DNA of 64,000 nucleotides from Opitutus sp. GAS368 (lineage in GTDB: Bacteria > Verrucomicrobiota > Verrucomicrobiia > Opitutales > Opitutaceae). The position numbers and the translations under genes are program-made. The stretch covers positions 1 through 64,000 of the forward strand of contig CAMDOF010000015.1 in the NCBI GenBank assembly GCA_945903465.1, given 5' to 3'. Numbering within the stretch: the stretch's first letter is position 1; each line of letters starts with the position of its first letter. The notes under the pieces are model-generated. The model made no database searches, had not been told where the DNA came from, and saw only the letters and a program-made list of their open reading frames with translations. This document shows, one piece after another, positions 26,930 to 34,068 of the stretch.

Positions 26930-27143
26930 GAGGCTCGACCACTATCTTAAGCGCCGCAGGGCTCCCAGAAAAAACCGAGAAATCCACCAGAGGGATCAGG
27001 TTGGCCGCTCATTGCACCCAAGCAAGACCATCAAGAGCGCATAATTATTATGCCGAAGACTCCGGACCCATCCATTCAGGAAGCTCAAAACAAGCCCATT
27101 CCTGAAGGCGCGCCCAAACCGAATCAGCAAACACCCTCAATAA

Positions 27144-27174
27144 AAAGATCGAGGACGAACCGTCCTCGATCTTT
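27144..27174 (-). terminator. Rho-independent terminator of glnII
   Basis: A perfect 14-bp stem (27144-27157 with 27161-27174) encloses a 3-base loop. On the minus strand it continues into a TTTTTAT tract. It lies 40 bases past the glnII stop and is nearly symmetrical, so it may also act on the other strand. Confidence 0.93.
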
Positions 27175-27214
27175 GACTCCACCAACCTCCCCAAAAGGAG
27201 ATCGTTCGTTTAAA

Positions 27215-28279
27215 TCACCCCTTACGAGCAGTTTTACGGGCAACTACCTCAATCGGAATGGTCTGGATCGTCTTAATGATCCGACCTGCCACCAGATAGG
27301 GATCAGCCGCCGAATTCGGCCGGCGATCCTCGAGGTAGCCTCGGTACAGGTTGTCTTTGACGAAGCTGTGCGGAACCCGAATCGACGCACCCCGATCGGC
27401 AACGCCGTAGGAGAACTTATCGATCGACTGCGTTTCGTGCAACCCCGTGAGGCGGAGATGATTCTCCGGACCATACACCGCGATATGCTCGTCCACATGT
27501 TTGCTGAAGGCCGCCATCAACTTCTCGAAGTAATCCTTCCCGCCCACCTCGCGGAGATGCGTCGTCGAGAAATTCGCGTGCATGCCTGAACCATTCCAAT
27601 CCAACGAGGAATTGAATGGCCCCAAAATCGGCTTACAACGCCACTCGACATCGATGGAATACTTCTCGCAAAGCCGCGAGAGGAGATACCGGGCCACCCA
27701 CATCTGGTCAGCCGCGCTCTTCGATCCTTTGCCAAAGATCTGGAATTCCCATTGACCCTTCGCCACCTCCGCGTTGATCCCCTCAATGTTAATGCCAGCA
27801 TCAAGACAGATGTCGATGTGCTGCTCGACAATCTCTCTCGCGACCGCACCAACATTCTTGTGGCCTACACCCGTGTAATAAGGCCCCTGCGGCGCGGGAT
27901 AGCCACCCACCGGAAAACCGAGCGGCACGCCGTCCTTATAGAGAAAGTACTCCTGCTCGAAACCAAACCAAGTCCCCGCATCATCCGGGATCGTCGCACG
28001 CGAATTTGAAGGATGCGCGACTCCCGTGTGCAGGAAGGTTTCGCACATCACCAAAACGCCGTTCTTGCGGGTAGAGTCAGGAAAAACCGCCACGGGCTTC
28101 AGCACGATGTCCGAGCTCTTGCCTTCAGCTTGCTGCGTCGAACTTCCATCAAAACCCCACGCAGGAAGTTCTTCCAGCTTAGGAAACTTCGCGAAATCCT
28201 TGATCTGAGTTTTGCTGCGCAAATTGGCAAGCGGCGTATAACCGTCGAGCCAGATGTATTCGAGTTTGTATTTGGCCAT
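27215..28279 (-). CDS. glnII: Glutamine synthetase, eukaryotic-type GSII
   Basis: Encodes 354 residues, far shorter than the ~470-residue bacterial GSI. The order of motifs is that of GSII: KLEYIWLDGYTP at the start, AWGFDGSSTQQAEGKSSD, PVAVFPDSTRKNGVLVMCE, WFGFEQEYFL (metal Glu residues), GPYYTGVG, HIDICLDAGINIEGINAEV, GQWEFQIF, DWNGSGMHANFST and DRGASIRVPH. It makes glutamine from glutamate, ammonia and ATP. The adenylylation Tyr site of GSI is absent, so control by adenylyltransferase is not expected. A sigma-54-type promoter candidate lies about 100 bases upstream and a strong terminator follows, implying a single-gene unit under nitrogen control. Confidence 0.95.
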   Translation of the reverse strand: MAKYKLEYIWLDGYTPLANLRSKTQIKDFAKFPKLEELPAWGFDGSSTQQAEGKSSDIVLKPVAVFPDSTRKNGVLVMCETFLHTGVAHPSNSRATIPDDAGTWFGFEQEYFLYKDGVPLGFPVGGYPAPQGPYYTGVGHKNVGAVAREIVEQHIDICLDAGINIEGINAEVAKGQWEFQIFGKGSKSAADQMWVARYLLSRLCEKYSIDVEWRCKPILGPFNSSLDWNGSGMHANFSTTHLREVGGKDYFEKLMAAFSKHVDEHIAVYGPENHLRLTGLHETQSIDKFSYGVADRGASIRVPHSFVKDNLYRGYLEDRRPNSAADPYLVAGRIIKTIQTIPIEVVARKTARKG

Positions 28280-28379
28280 AATGAGTGGAGTGCTTCCAGG
28301 AGGTCTTGAGGAGGTTTTCTAACGGTAGTTGAAAGCCTTTCCCGCCGACATGCGCAAAGAAAAGCTCAAATTCCAAATC

Positions 28380-28395
28380 AGCAGCTCATGTGCCA
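28380..28395 (-). promoter_or_regulatory. Candidate sigma-54 (-24/-12) promoter of glnII
   Basis: On the minus strand the bases read TGGCACATGAGCTGCT. This matches the sigma-54 consensus TGGCAC-N5-TTGCW at all but one of the defined positions, with the obligatory 10-base gap between GG and GC. The predicted transcript start is near 28368, leaving a leader of about 90 bases before the ATG at 28279. Nitrogen control through an NtrC-type activator is inference; no activator gene is in the window. Confidence 0.5.
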
Positions 28396-28517
28396 GAGGC
28401 AATCAGAAGTTTTATTCATGACGCTTTTCTTTGCGACCTGACCACGCGGCGTAGAAAAAATCGAAAAATGCCCCACTTGCCACCACTCTCCACTCGGAAA
28501 ATATCCCCGTAACCGCT

Positions 28518-28934
28518 ATGCATGACATCAAAGATACCGCCCGCGCCACCGTTCGAATCGGCTTTGACGGGCGGGTTCACAAAACGTACCGCGGGCATCT
28601 CGCCCGCGAACGTTTTGCCCAGGAAACGCGGGTCTTGCGGCATCTCGAGGCTCACCAATGCCCCTTCGTGCCCCGCCTCCTCGAGGCCCACCCGGAAAGC
28701 TTAAAGATCGTTACCTCAAATTGCGGCGGGCGGGTCGAGCAACTAAACGTGCCGCGCCAATTGACTATTTTCGCAGAGCTAGAAGCCTTTGGCGTGCGCC
28801 ACGAGGATCCCGCCTTACGCAATATTACCTATCGCGTGGCCGACGGCCGCTTCTGCGTCATCGACTTCGAGTTTTCTACCATCCTCGACGATGGTTCGGG
28901 CCACGCGATCTCCCTAATGCCGTCCTCCGGATAA
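28518..28934 (+). CDS. Minimal protein-kinase-like protein
   Basis: Encodes 138 residues, about half a normal protein kinase. It still shows the kinase order: a strand-turn-strand start (ATVRIGFDGRVHKTY, Lys22 as the possible ATP lysine), a charged helix with Glu31/Glu36, a hinge-like LKIVTSNCGG, a catalytic loop R-H95-E-D97-P-A-L-R-N102, and an I-D116-F-E motif replacing DFG. The glycine-rich loop and the C-lobe helices after DFE are missing. It sits 5 bases before a PP2C phosphatase gene on the same strand, suggesting an opposed kinase/phosphatase pair. It may be a small atypical kinase or a pseudokinase. Residue matches are seen; activity is inference. Confidence 0.62.
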   Translation: MHDIKDTARATVRIGFDGRVHKTYRGHLARERFAQETRVLRHLEAHQCPFVPRLLEAHPESLKIVTSNCGGRVEQLNVPRQLTIFAELEAFGVRHEDPALRNITYRVADGRFCVIDFEFSTILDDGSGHAISLMPSSG

Positions 28935-28939
28935 CCGCC

Positions 28940-29821
28940 ATGCCGCCCCCACCCCGCTCTAAAAACGAGCCCATCGGCCCGCCGGCACCATCCCTCCTCT
29001 GGTCCGCGCTCACCCACGTCGGTCGAGTCAGAAAAAATAACGAGGACGCCTTCCTCGCCCTCACCGTCGACGAGCGCGAAGTTCACTATTTAGGGAAAAC
29101 CGGCCAAATAACCCTCGCCACCACCAACTTGGTTTTCGCCATCAGCGATGGCGTCGGCGGAGCTCGCGCCGGTGAGTTCGCCAGCCGCATCGCCGTCGAT
29201 CGCATCACCCAGCTGTGCCCACGCGCTTTTCAATTCGCTGGCTCCGGTCTCGGCCTTGGATTCACCGACCTGCTGAACGAACTCGCCACACTCATTCACC
29301 ACGATCTGACGAAGCTCAGCTCCTCCTACGAGGAATGCGCGGGCATGGGCGCCACCCTGAGCCTTTGCTGGATAACTCCCGAACGACTCTATTTCCTTCA
29401 CGTCGGCGATAGCCGGATTTACCACCTTCCCAAGGACGGCTCGCTCCGCCAAATCACTCACGACCACAGCCATGTCGGCTGGCTGCGGCGTCAGGCGAAA
29501 ATCAACGAACGCGAAGCCCGCTCCCACCCCCGCCGCCACGCCCTCCAGCAGGCCCTCGGCTCGGGCAACCAATTTATCGATCCCCAAATCGACGCCGTGA
29601 CCCATCGCCCCGGCGACCGCTTCTTAGTCTGCTCAGACGGTTTGGTGGACGGGCTCTGGGATCGGCAAATCGAAGAGATCCTGCGCGCCCCCGCTAACCA
29701 GGAGGCCTCCCCTAGCCTCGCGCAACAACTCGTCGACGCCGCCGTACTTCAATCCGGGCGTGACAATACCACCGCCATCACGATCGAGATCCTGCCCTCT
29801 ACCCCGAACTTTCCCACGTGA
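28940..29821 (+). CDS. PP2C-family serine/threonine phosphatase
   Basis: Encodes 293 residues from the ATG at 28940; the longer open frame upstream is antisense-like overlap with the kinase gene. The PP2C metal-binding pattern is complete: GRVRKNNEDAF (Glu35-Asp36), ISDGVGG (Asp70-Gly71), GATL, LHVGDSRIYHL (154-162), FLVCSDGLVDGLW (Asp233) and a final GRDNTTAI (Asp275). The enzyme removes phosphate from Ser/Thr using two Mn or Mg ions and has no membrane segment. Residues 1-18 are Pro-rich. Its TGA overlaps the GTG of the next gene (GTGA), so translation is coupled, and it follows the kinase-like gene by 5 bases. Confidence 0.93.
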   Translation: MPPPPRSKNEPIGPPAPSLLWSALTHVGRVRKNNEDAFLALTVDEREVHYLGKTGQITLATTNLVFAISDGVGGARAGEFASRIAVDRITQLCPRAFQFAGSGLGLGFTDLLNELATLIHHDLTKLSSSYEECAGMGATLSLCWITPERLYFLHVGDSRIYHLPKDGSLRQITHDHSHVGWLRRQAKINEREARSHPRRHALQQALGSGNQFIDPQIDAVTHRPGDRFLVCSDGLVDGLWDRQIEEILRAPANQEASPSLAQQLVDAAVLQSGRDNTTAITIEILPSTPNFPT

Positions 29822-30180
29822 ACGCCCTGCTATTTGTCTACGGTACCTTAAAAAAAGGCTGCCGAAATCACGCTCATCTGGCGGACCAGACCTTCGTCGG
29901 CGCAGCCCGCAGCATTCCAGGTTTCGGGCTGTTCGATCTCGGCAGTTACCCCGGTATCGTCGCGGATCCGCAGGACTCCGCTGGAGTCATCGGCGAGGTT
30001 TGGTCGGTGAGTTACCAATGCCTCGAAGAGCTCGATGCCTTCGAGGGCGTCCACCGCGGCTTCTACCGGCGGGCGGCCCTCCCGCTCGTTCCGCCGTTCG
30101 CCGACCAAAAAATCGAGGCATACATCTATGCTCTCAGTATCGCGGGCCGCCGCCGGCTCGGGCCCGAGTGGAAAAATTAG
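29818..30180 (+). CDS. Gamma-glutamylcyclotransferase-like (AIG2/GGCT) protein
   Basis: Encodes 120 residues with a GTG start overlapping the PP2C stop by 4 bases. The GGCT-like fold is indicated by LLFVYGTLKKGCRNH at the N-terminus (the substrate-binding YGTL loop), FGLFDLGSYPGIV, GEVWSVSYQCLEELDAFEG with the probable general-base Glu, and GFYRRAALPLV. Family members release pyroglutamate from gamma-glutamyl amines or peptides. The length fits. Its coupling to a kinase/phosphatase pair is not an arrangement I recognise. It ends before convergent dnaX. Confidence 0.85.
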   Translation: MNALLFVYGTLKKGCRNHAHLADQTFVGAARSIPGFGLFDLGSYPGIVADPQDSAGVIGEVWSVSYQCLEELDAFEGVHRGFYRRAALPLVPPFADQKIEAYIYALSIAGRRRLGPEWKN

Positions 30181-30193
30181 ACCCACTTCGCCA

Positions 30194-31770
30194 CTAAATT
30201 TTCAAGGCCCTCTTCGGTATCCGCTTTACCACAACAAAACGTGCGCGGAAAAGGTCTTCCAGCGCGGCTCGAACCTCCACGGGAATTCGCTCCACCAGCT
30301 CTGCCAGAGGCGGCATTTCCTTGCTTTCCGACTCCTCCGCCTCCGGGACCAGTGAGCCGACGTTCGCACCGGCTACGAGTTCCCCTCGACTACGCGCATC
30401 AGCTAGAAAAGCGGACTCCCCCGCTTCGTCGGGGCAGGGCCCGTCCCCCCGCTCCCCGGGCGCCGCTGCGCGCGATCGCTCCGGGAGCGGCGTCACCGCC
30501 AGCCTCGGCGCCGGCTCCAAGCCAACGACCACGATCGCTCCCGCCTCCGTAAACCGTGAAGCCGTCACCCTCATCGCGGCGGCAACGCTCAACCGCGCCG
30601 CTAACCGATCAATTCGATCTTTTTTTTTTCGCTAGCAACCTCGGCGTGACCCGCTTCATCCGACAACGCCGCCAGTTCCTTAATCAAGCTATCAATCGCT
30701 CGTGACCGGCTTGCATCGACCGCTTTTAGCAAGGTAACTTCGAAATTAATTCGTTCCGCCAAACCCAACTTCACGCTGCCCTCGCCCTCCCTCAGTCCGT
30801 CTAGCAAGCGCGTAATCTGCTCCGTCGTCATCGGCAAACCTCCCAGTTCAGCGCTCTTCCCCCCTTTCGCAATCGCGTCAAGCAAGGCAACGCGCACCAG
30901 CGCCTGTAAATCGATCAAGAGGCGCACCAAGTCCCGCCCCGCACCATCGCACTCATCAACGATCGCAATAATTTTTTGGTGGTCGCCCGCGGCCAAGGCT
31001 CCCGCCAGCGCCGCGATCTTTTCACCTGCGACCAAACCGTACACGTCCAACACGTCCGGCTCCGTAATCTCATTACCACAAAACGAAATCATCTGGTCCA
31101 GAATCGACTGAGCATCCCGCATCCCGCCATCCGCCAATCGCGCAATACAAGCGAGCGCCTCCGCCGATACCCTGATGCCCTCTTCTCCTGCAATTTTCTG
31201 CAACCGTTCAACAATCAGCGGCGCAGGAATCGGCTTCAGATCAAAGCGCTGGCAGCGCGATATGATTGTCGGGAGAACTTTCTGCGGATCGGTCGTCGCA
31301 AAAACAAATTTTACGTGCGCCGGCGGTTCCTCTAACGTCTTCAACAACGCATTAAACGCCGCGGCCGATAACATGTGCACTTCATCGATGATGTAGATCT
31401 TAAACTTACCCTGCGCCGGCGCATACCTCACCGTCTCCCGCAAGTCGCGCACCTGATCCACGCCGTTGTTGGAGGCACCATCGATTTCGATCACATCAAG
31501 GTGCGAGCCCTCAGCGATCGCCTGACACGCCGGATCCTTCACATCAAAATCCGCCTTCGGACCGCCGGTACAATTGAGCGCCTTCGCGAAAATCCGCGCC
31601 GTCGAAGTCTTGCCCGTCCCGCGCGGCCCCACAAACAAATACGCGTGCGCTATCCGCTGCCTCGTAATCGCATTCCTCAGCGTGCGCACAACATGGTCCT
31701 GGCCCACAACGTCATCGAATGTCTGGGGGCGCCACTTGCGCGCAATAACTTGGTAAGCGGAGGACAACAA
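30194..31770 (-). CDS. dnaX: DNA polymerase III tau/gamma with -1 frameshift site
   Basis: The zero frame (31770-30601) gives 389 residues: Walker [10 protein letters not shown] (48-56), IIDEVHML sensor region (Asp129-Glu130) and a clamp-loader core ending E-K-K-K-I-E-L-I-G. The zinc module keeps only Cys67 and Cys82 of the usual four. Just before the end lies a run of ten A residues (30629-30620, minus strand). A -1 shift there opens a second frame continuing to 30194, adding about 141 residues (Pro/Ala-rich linker, then a helical [18 protein letters not shown] end) to give a tau-like protein of about 525. Thus gamma would come from the zero frame and tau from slippage, as reported for Thermus dnaX. 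A homopolymer sequencing error is the alternative. Confidence 0.88.
30620..30629 (-). promoter_or_regulatory. A10 slippery tract in dnaX
   Basis: Read on the minus strand the codons are GAA AAA AAA AAG, followed four codons later by an in-frame TAG at 30603. The -1 frame has no stop from here to 30194. A GC-rich hairpin (GCGGC ... GCCGC) lies about 20-40 bases downstream and could favour slippage. Confidence 0.7.
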
Positions 31771-31881
31771 CCAAGGTTCAAAGCTGAAAATCGCCCGACC
31801 GCCAGCAGGAATTCACATCACCGCAGGGATCACGCTTTTCACGTGGCGGTTCCAGCGCACTGCGCCGCTTCGATAAAAAAA

Positions 31882-31980
31882 GTGGCCAGGCACTCCACGG
31901 CACTAGGAGGACGTCGTTACCGTTGCTACCTTCCGGTCCTGGCGGAGTTCACGCGCCTGCCCATGCATGGCGCCTGGCCG
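31882..31980 (-). ncRNA. ffs: Small signal recognition particle RNA (4.5S-type)
   Basis: The minus strand contains the conserved apical domain, with CCAGGACCGGAAGGTAGCAA (the GGAA tetraloop and asymmetric bulge) and the 3' side ending GTGCCGTGGAGTGCCTGGCC. The extreme ends GGCCAGGCG and GTGCCTGGCC pair to close the hairpin, giving a molecule of about 99 nucleotides with no Alu domain. Seven T residues follow on the minus strand (31881-31875), serving as the terminator. It lies directly upstream of dnaX, a common bacterial location. The RNA binds Ffh to target membrane proteins. Confidence 0.93.
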
Positions 31981-32060
31981 ACGCGAAACATGAAAGCCAA
32001 ACTCCGCGGCGCAATCCTTAATAACGCCTATCGAAATTTTTCTTAACCCCCACCGGGAAA

Positions 32061-32732
32061 CTACGGATTCGCCGGGGCCTTCGGCGACGATCCCGGCTGG
32101 CCGGCCCCATTTTGCCGCGCACTCGCCCCTGGCTTCAAAGGCAAATCACCGCGTTTCTCCCGCTCTTTCCGAACCCGCTCACGCATTTCGTGCCGCATTT
32201 TCTCTAAATGGACCCGCTGATCCGCGGTCAGCAACGCCGCGACATCTTCATACATACGCTCCGAAACCCGCGCCGTATCCTGCAGATACTCGCGCTGCAT
32301 CCGCTGCGTATCCTCAGAAGCACGGCTCACGATAGGACGGATTTTCTCACGCTGCTCCAAAGTCGGGCTGATCCGCTTAGAAATTTGATTCATTAAAGCC
32401 GGCGCCACGCGGCTCGCGGAAGTTTGGATCGGCGGCGCTTGATTCGGCTGGTTCAACGGTAAAGAGACCCCAGCAGAACCCGCGACCGGCGCCACCGGCC
32501 GGGATTTCAAATACTGTTCAGCGGCTGCGCTTAATTGGGTTGATGAACTATCTGTGGGCGCCAAAGGCGGCAGTCGCGACGCCACCGGCGCACCCACTCC
32601 AAAAAATCGACTGACCCCAAACTCGTTGGCGCCTCGCTTACCCGTTGTCCGAAGTGTGAAAAAACCACCAAATACCGCACCTGCGATAAACACCCCAATG
32701 AATGCACCGATTACCTTCCACGAAGAGTTCAT
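32061..32732 (-). CDS. Membrane-anchored Spy/CpxP-like protein
   Basis: Encodes 223 residues. One N-terminal membrane helix (7-29, GAFIGVFIAGAVFGGFF) is followed by a Pro/Ala-rich linker to about 110. A helical domain then carries LTPEQR-like repeats: ISPTLEQREKIRPIV, then LLTADQRVHLEKMRHEM with Arg/Glu-rich ends. This resembles the LTxxQ motifs of Spy/CpxP and heavy-metal-sensing (CnrR-like) periplasmic proteins, although the match is approximate. It is the third gene after the ECF sigma factor and the small membrane protein, so a role in envelope-stress sensing is plausible but inferred. The C-terminal 30 residues are low complexity. Confidence 0.62.
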   Translation of the reverse strand: MNSSWKVIGAFIGVFIAGAVFGGFFTLRTTGKRGANEFGVSRFFGVGAPVASRLPPLAPTDSSSTQLSAAAEQYLKSRPVAPVAGSAGVSLPLNQPNQAPPIQTSASRVAPALMNQISKRISPTLEQREKIRPIVSRASEDTQRMQREYLQDTARVSERMYEDVAALLTADQRVHLEKMRHEMRERVRKEREKRGDLPLKPGASARQNGAGQPGSSPKAPANP

Positions 32733-32744
32733 TCGCGTTGCGCG

Positions 32745-33053
32745 TTAATCGGCCAAATCAAACACCACCGAAACCGCATCCGCCGGCAGCCCGAGCTCGT
32801 CATCACTCATCGCGGCCGAAAAAGTAAAGTTACTGGCCACACTCAGAGCGGCCAAAAGGCACGAGGCCCCGACCGCCCGCAAAGCAAAGCGCTCGAACAA
32901 AAAACCTATCTGCATCGGCCGCTCCCAGGCCAAAGCGACCACGCGCGTCGCAAAACCGCTCGGTGCAAATTCAGCTCCGCCACCGTCCGCTTTCCGCGCT
33001 GCGGCGATGAGACGCGCCCAAACACCGTCCGTTATTTTAGCCCGAGGGATCAT
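32745..33053 (-). CDS. Small membrane protein of sigma-factor operon
   Basis: A 102-residue protein that I do not recognise by name. Residues 1-50 are soluble and basic, and 51-77 form a probable membrane helix (FALRAVGASCLLAALSVAS). The C-terminal part is acidic and would be outside the cytoplasm. It starts with a 4-base overlap (ATGA) on the sigma-factor stop and ends 12 bases before the Spy-like gene. This position and topology are those of an anti-sigma factor, but the cytoplasmic part is short and lacks a visible zinc HxxxCxxC motif, so the role is a guess from context. Confidence 0.6.
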   Translation of the reverse strand: MIPRAKITDGVWARLIAAARKADGGGAEFAPSGFATRVVALAWERPMQIGFLFERFALRAVGASCLLAALSVASNFTFSAAMSDDELGLPADAVSVVFDLAD

Positions 33054-33646
33054 GATCGTTCCTTTTTTTCAAGTTCCTGAAACATCTTCCGAAGCTTTCG
33101 CCTTGCACGAAAAGCACGCACCTTGACCAAGGATTGATTCCAACCCGTGACCTCACAAATTTCTACGATCGTCTTCTGCTCGAGATCCAACAACCGGATC
33201 ACCAGCTGGTCCGCGGGCTTTAATTGCTTGATCAGTTTGTGAACCAACTCATGCGCCGCCATCGCCTCATTGGCAGGTACATCATTCTCATTGGTAAGCA
33301 CCGCGTCGAGAACCTCCGCCTCGTTTTCAGAAAGATCGGCCCAACGAAACTCCGGCCGCCGCTTCTGCGCCCGCAAGTGGTCGATGCACGTCGTTACCGA
33401 AATCCGCGAGACCCAGTGAGAGAAGGGCACCGCCCCCTGATATTGAGCTAGGCGGGAGAACATTTTAAGGAAGACTTCCTGAGCGAGATCTTCTTCAGCC
33501 ACTCGCCGAGGCAGGTGGGCGCGTACGATCCGGATAACCAGTGGATAAAGATGGTCGACCAATTCGCGGGCAGCCAATTGGTCCCGCTGGCGTACACGTT
33601 CGAGGCAGCCAGCCAAATCGAATGGCGAGTCCGCTTCGTCAGGCAT
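33050..33646 (-). CDS. ECF-type RNA polymerase sigma factor
   Basis: Encodes 198 residues with the two-domain ECF layout. Region 2 is at about 25-95 (LVDHLYPLVIRIVRAHLP, EEDLAQEVFLKMFSRLAQY for -10 melting, FSHWVSRISVTTCIDHLR). Region 4 is at about 130-190 (QLKPADQLVIRLLDLEQKTIVEICEVTGWNQSLVKVRAFRARRKLRKMF) for -35 recognition. The terminal residues are Lys/Glu-rich. Two membrane proteins follow in the same operon and may regulate it. The region upstream, 33647-34068, has no gene I can support; it must contain the promoters of this operon and of divergent leuA. Confidence 0.92.
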   Translation of the reverse strand: MPDEADSPFDLAGCLERVRQRDQLAARELVDHLYPLVIRIVRAHLPRRVAEEDLAQEVFLKMFSRLAQYQGAVPFSHWVSRISVTTCIDHLRAQKRRPEFRWADLSENEAEVLDAVLTNENDVPANEAMAAHELVHKLIKQLKPADQLVIRLLDLEQKTIVEICEVTGWNQSLVKVRAFRARRKLRKMFQELEKKERS

Positions 33647-33911
33647 AGATTAAAAGAGGCACAGGCATGCACCCCACGCAAGACGTGCGTTACTTTCGAG
33701 GGTTACCACGAACCAAAAAACGTCTCCGGCCACCACTCGAAAAACATCACCGCGTCAGGGTCTCACGCCGCCACCCCGGCCCGACCAGATCGCCGAACTC
33801 AGGATGCCCGGCGAGGAAGCCCGGGAAGCCATCCTTGACTTTCGCTCACGCGCAAGGCTATCCCTCTAAAACTTAATGCGATTTTCGCTGCAGCTCCTTC
33901 GACTTACCACC

Positions 33912-33953
33912 ACGCACGGCCTTTGAGGGCGCCGCCAGCGGCGGGTCGTGCGT
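33912..33953. other. GC-rich stem-loop upstream of leuA
   Basis: ACGCACG (33912-33918) pairs with CGTGCGT (33947-33953), and an inner GCCGC/GCGGC helix lies between. The hairpin sits about 115 bases before the leuA start in the gene-free 33647-34068 stretch. No T-run follows and no leucine-rich leader peptide was found, so attenuation is unproven. Confidence 0.35.
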
Positions 33954-34068
33954 TGACCTGAATTTTCTCCATCGCCGCACGCGGTCGTTTAAATGTAAAC
34001 TCCGCGGCTTTCATCAGTCGCTGCTCATGCCGCACCTCCCGCCGTCTTTCTCAATAAAAATTTAGGCT

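Noticed and set aside
34027-34065. 12-codon leader peptide before leuA
   Set aside because: It has one leucine codon and no terminator/antiterminator pair, so classical attenuation is not supported.
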